Source: Petrosia ficiformis (Eukaryota; Porifera; Demospongiae; Haplosclerida; Petrosiidae). From it: DNA of 64,000 nucleotides. The translations under genes and the position numbers were made by a program. Position 1 is the stretch's first letter. Each line of letters opens with the position of its first letter. The stretch spans positions 3,854,444 to 3,918,443 of the forward strand of contig OX345639.1 in NCBI GenBank assembly GCA_947044365.1, written 5' to 3'. The notes beneath the pieces are model-generated. The model saw only the letters and a list, made by a program, of their open reading frames with translations. It was not told where the DNA came from and ran no database searches. Below are positions 22,644 through 33,768 of the stretch, one piece after another.

Positions 22644-25600
22644 ATGGAGGGTGTTGTTGGAGATTCTCCAAGCAATGATACTCATAAGACACCTCGAAAG
22701 GGAGGCAAAAAACAACACTATAAAAGTAATTAATCTTTATAATAATTATATCTCATTATAATACACTATTTATTAAAGAACCCAAAACACCAGGTTCTGC
22801 AGAAGGTTCTAAAAAGACTCCACAAAATGATGTATTTACCAAAAGACAAGATCCTGTGAGTATTAGTATGTACTTTAGTAATGTCTAGCTATGTCAGAAA
22901 TATCAGCTTTAAAATTATAATTGGCAATTCGCTTGATTTGTAATTATAATATTTTGTATTATATCTTGTATCTTGTTAATTATAGCCATATGAAGAGTAC
23001 TGGAGTAAAGATGTTGTATCAACTGGTATTAAAAGAGGAGAGTTAATAAAAGTAATTAAAATAATTAATTAATTTAATTAATTAAAATTATTTTAATTAT
23101 ATATATAGGGTGTGTTGAGAATTAATCAAAAAGACTATACTGAGGCATATGTCGATGACTCTGTGAGTTATAATAATTATTATAATTAATTATATTTATA
23201 TTCATAGGATAATGGTCCTGATTATTACATACCTGGAGTTTGGGCGAGAAATCGTGCCCTTCATGATGATGAGGTAGTGATACAAGTCATGACTCCAGAT
23301 AAGTGGGAAGTATGTTTATTTATCGATTCTTCCACTGTATCCAGTATCCATTCATCCACTCATCCATTCATCCATCCATTTATCCATCATCCATCCATTC
23401 ATCCATCCATCCATCCATTCATCCATCCATCCATCCATTTATCCATTTATCCATTATCCATCCATCCATCCATCCATCCATCCATTCATCCATTTATCCA
23501 TCCATCCATCCATCCATTCATCCATTTATTCATCCTTCCATTCATCCATCCATTCATCTTCTATTTATCCATCCATCTATCCATCCATTCATCCATTTAT
23601 CCATCCGTCCATTCATCCATCTATTCATCCATCCATCTATCCATCCATTCATCCATTTATCCATCCACCCATCCATCCATTCATCTTCTCTTCATCCATC
23701 CATCCATTCGTCTATTCATCCATCCATCCATTCAACTATTCATCCATCCATTTATCCATTCATCTATTCATCTATTTGTCCATCCATTCATCCATTCATT
23801 TTATAAACCTCCTTATAGCCCTATAGAGATACAGAAGGAGAGAAAGAAGAAAGATTGTTTGATAAAATTCTTTCATCACTAAAGGTAAATTACACAAACC
23901 TTTAATTTTAATAATCACTAATACATGTTTAATAGGATATTGACATGAAAGATGATACCGAAACCAAACCTGACCACACCCATAATCCGGGTTTAGATAT
24001 GATTTCAGTCCCTAAGGCCATGCCCTCTATTAATAGTGTAGAAACCACACCCCCTGATATTAAACCAACATTAATCGATGCACTTTATCATACAGAAAGA
24101 AATTTCATTAGTGGATCTATAAAAAATGATAAAATTAATTATATTTGTGATGGTAAAGATTTGAGACATTTCAGACGAACAGCGAAGGTACATACATATG
24201 TGACCTTAATGTTTGAAAAGGGACACTTCCTTGCAAATAGCTTTGATCAAATGTTTACTCGCCATTCCATTATTTTGTACTGTAAGTCAAGTAGCTTCAT
24301 AGCAGGTCTTTCTGGATACCAAATTTATCAACTTCCTGCACAAAATGATGGAATGGTGAGCAATTAAAGGACATTTCATCAAAATTATTTTCTGCGAAAG
24401 TGTCCCTTTTTGAACATTAGATCAAATGTATTATGTATATCATAATTATAATAATTATAATCTAAAAGGTTATATTCATTATTAATAAAGGACATAGTCG
24501 TGCTTGTGTTGGAACTGTGAAAATATTTAACAAGGTCAGGTGATATTTAATCATGTGATGTAATTATCATGTGACTTACAGGTTAAAGGATTAGCTCTAT
24601 TCTCTCCAAAGGATGGTCGTATGCCTCGTATTATTGTGCCTCTTTCAGATCTTCCTGATGACTTCCCTCAAAACCATAGCAAATATGAAACCACATTATT
24701 TATATGTAGAATTATAGAATGGAATATTGAGATGCCTTTTCCGTCAGGGTAGGTGAAACTCACTTCCTCTATTTTTAGATATCTTATTCAATATCTTTAG
24801 GAATATTATGCGTAGTATTGGCGAAGCAGGTGAAATTGAACCAGAGACTAATAGTATATTAACAGAATATGAAATAGATGATGAGGACTTTCCTTCTAAT
24901 GTTCTGGAGTGTCTCCCCTCTTTAGGACCTGATGGACACTGGAAAATACCAGAGGTATACCTTGGTACTGATGTTTTTACTAGAACATCAATCATTTCAG
25001 ATTGGGCCGAAACATTTCCTAGAGTTACATAATGATGTTCTTATTAGGTATATAAAGTGGTTTAATATTATCTGTTAGAACCGTAAGAATTTTAATATTC
25101 TCTAAAAAATTCTAATCTGGACCATATATATAGCCTTGGTACTGATTTTTTTTACTGGGAAAACAATCATTTGTGATTAGGCCATCTATACACATATACA
25201 AGAACATGCATGCACACACTCGTACATACATACACATATATAAATGTGTGTATATATACATACAGGATGAGATTAGACGTAGACGAGATTTTCGTAACGA
25301 GTGTGTGCTGTCAATTGATCCATCAACTGCAAGAGTGAGTTTCATAACTAATAAGGAGACCCCTATTGATTTAATAATTATCAATTAGTTCACTACAATT
25401 TTTCATTTATAATTATAGGATTTAGATGATGCATTACACTGCAAAGAGATAAGCCCAGGCAATTATCTATTAATTAATATAATTAACATAGTTTTACCTT
25501 TTCTTAAATAGGTGTGTATGAAGTTGGGGTACATATTGCTGATGTTAGCTATTTCCTGGAACCTGGAACACCTCTTGATACAATGGCTTCTAATAGAGCT

Positions 25601-26419
25601 ACAAGTGTCTATTTGATACAAAGAGTGTGTGTGTGTATGTATGTGTGTCTGTATATGCGTACATATGTGTGTATGTCTATATCTGTATCTGTACATACAG
25701 CTGTACATGCATATGTGTATACATATGTTTGTATATGTATCTATATTGCTTTCTTACAGGTCATTCCTATGTTACCACGGCGATTATGTGAAGATCTTTG
25801 TAGTCTAAATCCTAACGAAGTACAGATAATAATAATATGTTATTAAATTACATTTCATATGTTAATAGGATAAGTTAACATTTTCAGTTGTATGGACTCT
25901 AACACTCAAAGGAGAGGTATGATAATTAATTAATAACCTGTTAGACATGAAACAAGTAGTATTGTACTTGAGTACTTGTATGTATGTATGTATGTATGTA
26001 TGTATGTACGTAAGTGTACGTATGTACGTGTAAGTACGTATGCATGTATGTACGTACGTATGTATGTACGTATGTATGTATTTATGTATGTATGTATGTA
26101 TGTATGCATGTATGTAAGTATGTACGTATTCATGTACATGTATGTATGTATACTGTAACACACTGCAGGGACTTAAAATGGTATTTGGTTGTTACTGATC
26201 TTTATAATAATATATAGTTATTAAATGAATGGATGGGACATTCTATTATATGTAGTAGAGCTAAGTTGAGTTATGATGAAGCTCAGGTACTGACATACTG
26301 TACATGTACATCATCATCCTTTTATTTGATATTATAATTATAGTTAATGATTGATAATTCTGATCGTCAATGGCAACCAAGTGATTTTCCATGTATAATT
26401 AGTGAGTAATTAATTATTA

Positions 26420-26451
<32 letters not shown>

Positions 26452-29400
26452 CATTGTTTGTTGTTGATATTAGATAGTAAACATGTTCCTATTGTAGTGA
26501 ATTCAGTAATCAAACTTAATAAGGTTATATATGTTGTGTCTCTTTGTCTGTCTGTGTGTGTGATGTAATAAATATATCAGATAGCTAAACAGATGAGGTT
26601 CTTAAGACAGTCTCGTGGTACACTTAGACTAGATCAAGTCAGTATAAATATTAATATAATAAATAATAATAATTATTATTATTAGCCTAAACTATCATTC
26701 AGTTTGGATAAAGATACAGGTCTTCCTAATGGATGTAATATTTATAAATATAAAGAGAGCAACAGGTAAACATGTGACTACTTCATAAAATACATTCACT
26801 AGTCCAATAGTCACATTACCATTCAACCTGTAGCCCATTAAATCATTAGTCCATTCAACAATTAGTCCACTTAACCATTAGTCCTTTCAACCAATAGTTT
26901 CATTACCATTTAATTGTAATCCATTTAACGATTAATCCATTAAACCATTAATCCACTCAACCGTTAGTCTATTCAACTGTCAACCATTAATCCATTCAAC
27001 CAATAGTCCCATTACCATTCAACCTGTAGTTCACAGAACCATTAGTCTATTCAAACATTAGTCATTAGTCCATTCAACCTATAGTTCCATTATCATTCAA
27101 CCTGTAGTTCATTAAACTGTTAGTCCATTAAACTATTAGTTCATTCAACCATTAATCCATTCAACCATTAATCCATTCAACCAATAGTCCCATTACCATT
27201 CAACCCATAGTACATTAAACTGTTAGTCCATTCAACCATTAATCCATTCAACTAATAATTCCATTACCATTCAACCCATAGTACATTAAACCGTTAGTCC
27301 ATTCAACCATTAATTCAACCATTAGTCATTTTTATATATCACATGTATTAGATTAATAGAAGAATTCATGTTGTTGGCTAACATGGCTGTGGCTCACAAG
27401 ATATCAAAAACATTTCCAGAGATAGCTCTCCTCAGAAGACATCCTACACCTAAATCAAGATCATTAGACGTTTTAGTATGTAATTAAACTATAGATATAT
27501 TGTGTGATGACTAGTATAATAATTATTTTATCAGAGAGACCAGTGTAGAAGTTGTGGAATAGTTCTTAATCTAACTACTGCAGGAGATCTACAAGTTTGT
27601 GAATATTTTATAGAATTAGTATTGTATGTAGGGATGTGCGATACAACTAAATAATAGTATTGCATATCACTGCCAAAACTATCGCGATACGATACAGTAT
27701 CATGATATTTGAAATAATATTGAAACACTTATAAAATGTAAATAAATGTCCTATTTGGATGTATTTGTCAAGAAATGGTAAAAGAAATCAATGAAAGTTA
27801 CGAGCACTAGCTTTTTATAATTACTTTTAAGTAATTAGGTATCAAATTAGAAAAACCATGTTTACTAAACTGTCCATTCCAGTGTATCGATACACCCAAA
27901 AGCTAATATTGTATCACGATATTCAACAAAAATATAGATATTTCGATATATCGATATGTATCGCACATCACTAATTGTATGTACATCATTTATAGAAATC
28001 ATTAAATGAATTTGAAATAAAAAGAACAGGTGAGGCTAGTACTATTGCCATGGAGAAGCATGTTGTTACGATTATGTGTTGCAGGATAATGGAGGTTAGA
28101 TAATTTAATAACAGGGGCTCACCCATTTAATAATAATTATAGCTAGCTCGATATTTTTGTACTGGTTGTATTGAAGAGGAGAAGTATCTTCATTATGCTC
28201 TGAATGTTCCTCGTTACACTCATTTCACATCACCTATACGAAGATATCCTGATGTTATTGTACATAGGCTATTATCAGCTGCTTTAAATGAAGGACCCAG
28301 CATTACCCTATCAACAGAAGATGTTGATGAGCTGTCTAGTCATTGCAATAAGAAAAGAAAGAATGCTAAAACAGCTGAGGTTAACAAATATTACTTACGT
28401 ATTTTATAATCTCTTCACTTCTCTTACATAGGAATTAAGTTCAAATTTATTCTTAGGAGTATTTGTTAGAGTGAGTTTTTAATTATAAATTCATTATTGT
28501 AATTACTATTGTGTGAATATAGTGTTCAGTAATTATTACATTATAAATTCTCGTGAATGTAGTGTATATTATAAATTCATTGATTATTCATTATTATACA
28601 TGTAATTATTAATTATGAATGTGGTTGTACAGTAATATATTATAAATTCATTGATTATCCATCATTATTATTATTATTGATTAGGAATGTGGTCCTTTGG
28701 TATATCCAGGGATGGTAGTAGGTGTATTAAATAAATCATTTGATGTCTATATATCTGAACTAGCAGTTATAAAGAGAGTATATTGTGAGGTACATAATTA
28801 TATATAACCATTGTGCTTGTTACTATGGTGATTAATTAATTGCTATGAATATTAATTACATATACTTTAGAAACTACCTCTTAATGAATATAAATATGAT
28901 GTAATTGAAGATCATAAAGAATCTCATTTACTACTTGTATGGAAAGAAGAGTTAGTAAAAGACAAGAATCAACAAGTGCAGGTATAGCCACTGAGATATA
29001 GTGGGATATAGATTATTACTATAGATCATGTGACGTATCTCTTAGTGGTGTATATATAGATTATTACTATAAGATCATGTGACATGCCTGTCATTGGGGT
29101 ATAGATTATTACTATAAGATCATGTGACGTATCTCTTAGTGGAATATAGATTATTACTATAAGATCATGTGACATGCCTGTCATTGGGGTATAGATTATT
29201 ACTATAAGATCATGTGACGTATCTCTTAGTGGAATATAGATTATTACTATAAGATCATGTGACATGCCTGTCATTGGGGTATAGATTATTACTATAAGGT
29301 CATGCGACATGCCTGTCATTGGGGTATAGATCATTACTATAAGATCATGTGATGTATCTCTTAGTGGAGTATAGATCATTACTATAAGATCATGTGATGT

Positions 29401-29676
29401 ATCTCTCAGTGGGGTATAGGTTTCCCATGATCATGTGACATACTTCTCTGGGGATTTCCCCATTGTACTGTTATAATAATATTAACATTTTTCTTATATA
29501 TAGGATATAAAAGTATTTTTGCCGGTAGAAGTTATATTAACAAGTCGAAACAAAACACTACAATTTGATGTGAGGGAAATCATAATTCTTAATATTATCA
29601 TAATTATGTATATGTATATATCTATATATGTAATTATTATCTGTTTCTACAGGCCTCCATTGACCCTCCACATTAA
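22644..29676 (+). CDS. DIS3L2: DIS3L2-type 3'-5' exoribonuclease
   Basis: DIS3L2 degrades oligouridylated RNAs in the cytoplasm without the exosome. The N-terminus is basic ([13 protein letters not shown]), then cold-shock exons run from about 22986 ([20 protein letters not shown]) to 24187 ([10 protein letters not shown]). The RNB nuclease spans 25266-28440 and carries the metal-binding run [16 protein letters not shown] with all four aspartates. [60 protein letters not shown] and [20 protein letters not shown] follow. The C-terminal S1-like exons run from 28688 to the end (...SIDPPH, TAA 29674-29676). No PIN domain is present, consistent with DIS3L2 and not DIS3. Introns hold several repeats and at least two transposon-like insertions. 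Confidence 0.95.
23337..23805. repeat. CATC microsatellite in DIS3L2 intron
   Basis: About 470 bp of ATCC/CATC with ATTT and TCAT variants, open in more than one frame. It separates the exon ending DKWE from the exon beginning with PYRDTE. Confidence 0.92.
24207..24419. mobile_element. 213-bp terminal-inverted-repeat element (DIS3L2 intron)
   Basis: The left end is TAATGTTTGAAAAGGGACAC and the right end on the other strand is TAATGTTCAAAAAGGGACAC, about 22 bp with two or three mismatches. The interior has no coding capacity. It lies just after the donor of the exon ending FRRTAK, and the coding frame stays open for about 60 codons through it. It is probably a MITE. The target duplication is not clear (TTA or TA). 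Confidence 0.8.
24956..25183 (-). repeat. Interspersed repeat family A, DIS3L2 intron copy
   Basis: The reverse-orientation unit begins CCTTGGTACTGATGTTTTTAC directly after the donor of the exon ending HWKIPE, with a second truncated unit from about 25134 (CCTTGGTACTGATTTT). It shares TTACATAATGATGTTCTTAT, TATATAAAGTGGTTT and TTTTAATATTCT with the MDN1 and CEP350 copies. Confidence 0.82.
25977..26155. repeat. GTAT microsatellite in DIS3L2 intron
   Basis: About 180 bp of TATG with TACG and TGCA interruptions. Confidence 0.9.
26796..27330. repeat. Minisatellite of CCATTCAACCATTAGT units (DIS3L2 intron)
   Basis: About 530 bp of irregular units built from CATTAGTCCATTCAACCAT and CAATAGTCCCATTACCATT. 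Two unit types alternate unevenly. Confidence 0.88.
27629..27973. mobile_element. 345-bp hAT-like MITE with 8-bp target duplication (DIS3L2 intron)
   Basis: The left end is TAGGGATGTGCGATAC and the right end on the opposite strand is TAGTGATGTGCGATAC, identical at 15 of 16 bases. It is flanked on both sides by ATTGTATG (27621-27628 and 27974-27981), an exact 8-bp target duplication. An 8-bp duplication and a TAGGG start fit the hAT superfamily. The interior is AT-rich with several ATCGATAT and ATCGCGATAC palindromes and no ORF. Confidence 0.88.
29004..29425. repeat. 45-bp tandem repeat with two alternating subtypes (DIS3L2 intron)
   Basis: Units share ATAGATTATTACTATAAGAT then CATGTGAC. They end either ATGCCTGTCATTGGGGT or GTATCTCTTAGTGGAAT. 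The two subtypes alternate, giving a 90-bp higher-order period. It stays open on the minus strand for 117 codons, which I regard as a repeat artefact. Confidence 0.9.
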
Positions 29677-29885
29677 ATATATAAACATTATTACTAGTTA
29701 TTATAAATTATTATAAATTATAATAGTGGGTGGAGCTTTAATCAAATAATGCCTTGATGATGATAGTTGTCCTGATATCTGGTCTCCATTGTTCTGCTTC
29801 TTTTGATGATCGTCGTCTCTTCAGATTCTGAGAAAAGAGTACTTCTTTCAGTATTGAATAATAGTAAAAGATAATCTGATATTTT

Positions 29886-29899
29886 ATCACCATGGCAAC
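29886..29899 (+). promoter_or_regulatory. Possible RFX X-box overlapping the INPP5E start codon
   Basis: ATCACC-AT-GGCAAC fits the RFX half-site pattern RYYVCC-N2-RGYRAC, and INPP5E is a ciliary gene. The site overlaps the ATG, and CCATGGCAAC also occurs elsewhere in the window (about 3346 and 5189, and on the minus strand at the ATF6 start), so a Kozak-plus-Ala-Thr coincidence is likely. Confidence 0.25.
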
Positions 29900-32800
29900 C
29901 AGTAATCAACCAGAGAGCAAAAATAGAAGAAAGAGGGTTATTGTGAGAAGTAAAAGAACTGCTGGTTTATCTGATGTCACAGGAAGTGATTGTTCATCAG
30001 GTCCTGATAACCAGTCATCAGATAATGATGTTAATACCTCTGTATCTTTTAAAAGTAAACGTAGTTCAAAATCACACACAAAGAAAGAGACACCATTATA
30101 CATAACTCGTGTCCAGTATCCTTTACGTCCACAGAGTGTATCATCAGCACTTTTATCACACAAAGTACATGAGGACAGTAGCAGTACATCTGAGGGAGAT
30201 GATGACTTTTCTGATCAGACAAGATTAGCTCAGTCTACTCCCCTCATCCCACCTCCTACTGTACGACCAATGTTTCTCTCAGCAAGTCACCTCACACCAT
30301 CAATTTATTATGATACCAGCGTATTGGAACTTGGTAATAATAAGAAACAGTGGAATAAGGGAAGAAGAAGCAACCAGGTAGCTCCCTTGCCTAATTTTAA
30401 CCAAAGGATTCTTCCTATTTCACAACAATTACCCCTCAACAGTCCATCTCCCTTTGACACTCATTCTACATTCTCTTCTCTTAGTTCTCCTCTCCCCCCT
30501 CTACTCACAAAGTCAATGCGTAAAGGAGGGAGTATACCCTCAGCTAATACCGACTGGGGATGTGATAATATTAGTTTATTAGAGAGTATTCTACCAGATG
30601 GGGTTCTTAAAATATTCATTGGGTCTTGGAACATGCATGAGGAAAAGGTGAAGATATCAATATTATGATCATGTGATCAAATGGTGTATGTCACATGATA
30701 AAGTATTGTGTGTAATCAACTCAATTGAACTATACATGTAGTATGTCATGATCAAATGTAATGTGTCATGTGATCAAATGATGTGTCACATGATCAGTTA
30801 AGCTATATATACATGCAGTAGTCATATGATCAAATCTAATGTCATGTGATCAAATTTTTATATAATTATCATGATAATTATGACTACATATTGCTATATA
30901 TCATGTGATCAATTATTAATGTCACATGATCAATTACATTTTTCTAGACTCTTCCATCCTGTTTAGATGATTTTCTATTACCCACTTCACAAGAAACAGC
31001 CGCTGACTTGTATGCCATAGGTACTCAAGAATCCACTCCAAATAGGTCAGTATGGACTTATACCAAGGACATAAGTACAGACACAGACACATGAATCTAC
31101 ATTGGAGACTTGCAGACACATACCTAAGACATTTCACAGGCACAGACCCATGAATCTATATTCAAGATTGCAGACACATACCAAGGACATAGTACAGATA
31201 CAGACACATGAATCTACATTGGAGACTGCAGACACATACCTAAGGCATTTCACAGACACAGACCCATGAATCTATATTCAAGATTGCAGACACATACCAA
31301 GGACATAAGTATGAACACAGACCCAGGAATCTACATTGGAGATTGTAGACACATACCTAAGACATTGCACAGAAAAAACCCATGAATCTAATCTAAGACA
31401 GTGGAGACTTCAAACATAATACAAAGTTGCATTATTTTCATCTACAGAATAGATTGGGAACTACTTATACAACAGACATTAGGACCAACACATGTAATGA
31501 TACATTCAGTAGTATTGGGTATGCTATATCTCTGTGTATTCCTCAGAAGAGATTTAATATGGTACTGTACAGGTAAGTAAAGAGAGATGCCTCTATTACT
31601 AGAAGAATGCTGTAACATTGTGTGGTGAGCCTGAGTTAGTGACAATGGTCAGCAGATAAGTTTAATGATATGTGGCTAAATAGAACATGTGGTATTATGT
31701 ACGACACATATATATATATACATATTATAACATAGCACGATTTCAGTGCCAACTCCTTAGTGTAGGGCTCACTCAGGCTCGTCACAAATATTCATATTTG
31801 AGTTCCACTTGTAATTGGTTTATAATTTTAACCTTGATTAAATATTTTCCACAGATGTTCGATCTTCCAGTTATGCTACTCGCCCAGTGACAGTAATTAA
31901 AACAAAAGGGGGTGTGGCTATTCATTTAATTATATTTGGATCATCTCTGTTATTTATATCATCTCATCTTACTGGTAGGTCCGAGGAGAGGTCCCTGTAA
32001 TATATTATATTATTAATATTTTATACGTACATGTAGCTGGTTCTAGCAATGTTTTGGAACGTAATAATGATATACAGAAAATTACGAATAATATTACATT
32101 TGATGAACAGAAAGGTGAGTTAGATTAATTTAACGAATTACAGTTACAGCAAAGTCCTGTATTCTGGAAACCTCTGGGACAAATATGTGTCCTTAATATA
32201 GGGGTGTCCTCATTTCAGGAGGTTAGAAACTTAGAATAGATCACTGTATCTCAAGTTTATAATTGATTAATTAATTATTAATTACAAGAGTCATTATTTG
32301 TGGTGTAGGAGTTATGGAATCTCATGATCACGTCTTCTGGTGTGGTGATATGAATTATCGTATAGAACTAGAAAAGACAAAAGCACAATATTATATACAA
32401 AAATCTGATTGGATGGTATGTCGTGATCGTATCATAAATTGTACAATATATACATGTACATGTATAATACAGTGTGCATTACATACTGACTTCTATTTAA
32501 TTATATAGTCATTACTGCTTCATGATCAACTTACCAGAGAGATATTATTAGGTATGTTCATTAATATAAGTCAAGTCTCAAGTCTTTTCTTCAGGTAATA
32601 TTTTTAAAGGATTCTCAGAACAGCCTATAGCATTCCCACCATCTTACAAGTTTGATCTACAATCTGATATTTATGATTCTTCAGAGAAAGCGCGAACACC
32701 TTCTTGGACAGTACGTCATACATCATACAATCTAAATATAGTAACATGTATTACATCATAGTATATGTACTATAAATAATAACAAATATTTTAACTTATT

Positions 32801-33643
32801 TTTAGGATCGAATATTATTTCAATCTCCATCAGGGGGTGTGGTTTCTGGGTGTGGTTATGAAAGCTGTCGATCAATCAAATCTTCAGATCACAGGTAAAT
32901 TATTGATGAACTCCCTAATTAAATTCCATTGCTCATTAACTAGACCAGTATATGCTCTCTTTCGTGTGAAACTCAAACCACTAAAGGAAGTAGATGGGTA
33001 GGCAATAATGAGATTATTAATTATAATTTTAATTTTAATTTTAATTATAATTAGGGTAACAGTGAATCCAGTGGGATATAATAGAGACTTGTATATAAAA
33101 GGTAATACAATATCAGATATCCTCATATATCAGATATCCTCACTTAATACAATATGTACAGATATCCTTACTTAATACAATATGTACAGATATCCTCACT
33201 CAATACAATATGTACAGATATCCTCACTTAATACAATATATCAGATATCCTCACTTACAGATATCCTCACATAATACAATATATACAGATATCCTTACTT
33301 ACATATAGAGTTCCTCATTTAATAATTATACAGAGATCTTCATTTAATACAATGTATACAAAGATCCTCACATATTTACAGATATTCTTACCTACATGTA
33401 CAAACAGAGATCCTCTTTTATGTACAGAGATACTTAATACTTACATATATTCTTGTATCTTTGTTAGTGTACAATCACTATGCTTTTATTCATTTTATTT
33501 CAGGACTGAGAAGAAGAAAAGAGATAGCTAATATGTCTGTCACTCTCCAGCAACAGTTATCAAAATCACACAATCCTTCACAATACAGATCAAGAGAGAG
33601 AACATATCATCATACTTCTAGTACGATATGTGTTATATTATAA
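29892..33643 (+). CDS. INPP5E: INPP5E-type phosphoinositide 5-phosphatase with CaaX end
   Basis: INPP5E removes the 5-phosphate from PI(4,5)P2 and PI(3,4,5)P3 in the primary cilium. The first exon (29892 to about 30648) is a 250-residue disordered, basic, Ser-rich and Pro-rich N-terminus ending at the catalytic start [12 protein letters not shown]. Later exons give [119 protein letters not shown] and [17 protein letters not shown]. These hold the WxGDxNxR and SDHxPV motifs. The protein ends [13 protein letters not shown] is a prenylation box, and vertebrate INPP5E ends with the same STIC placement; a final Leu predicts geranylgeranyl instead of farnesyl attachment (inference). The stop is TAA at 33641-33643. 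Confidence 0.94.
31060..31400. repeat. Tandem repeat in INPP5E intron
   Basis: Units combine GACACATGAATCTACATTGG, AGACTGCAGACACATACC and AAGGACATAAGTACAGACAC, with a period near 60 bp that pairs up to about 120 bp. It lies inside the intron between exons ending TPNR and starting IDWELL. Confidence 0.82.
32145..32250. repeat. Interspersed repeat fragment related to 5790-5925
   Basis: It shares GGTGTCCTCATTTCAGG and a closing ATCACTGTA with the MDN1 downstream spacer. The style (a G/C patch ending in TTCACTGTA) recalls pogo/Tigger-type non-autonomous elements, but I see no clean inverted repeat. Confidence 0.45.
33110..33320. repeat. Minisatellite of CAGATATCCTCACTTAATAC units (INPP5E intron)
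   Basis: Six or more units of about 28-30 bp, CAGATATCCTCACTTAATAC followed by AATATGTA, degenerate downstream to about 33450 (CAGAGATCCTC-type). Confidence 0.85.
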
Positions 33644-33768
33644 TAATGATGACAACCCGATCACTATATCAAAAAATCTATTATCGTTAAATTTTATGAA
33701 AATAAATTATGATATTAAAAATATGTAAATTAAGTATGATTTCATATAAATAACAATAATGATATTAA

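Noticed and set aside
23277..23882. Frames of Ile/His/Pro/Ser repeats in DIS3L2
   Set aside because: They read through the CATC microsatellite; splicing from DKWE to PYRDTE removes it and restores homology.
24207..24367. Frame continuing from a DIS3L2 exon as a genuine C-terminus
   Set aside because: It runs into a terminal-inverted-repeat element, and the next exon ([17 protein letters not shown]...) resumes DIS3L2 homology, so it is normally intron. Retention is kept only as a finding.
29026..29379. 117-codon minus-strand reading frame of 15-residue repeats
   Set aside because: It is the translation of the 45-bp intron tandem repeat, whose length is a multiple of three; it has no start context or flanking coding signal.
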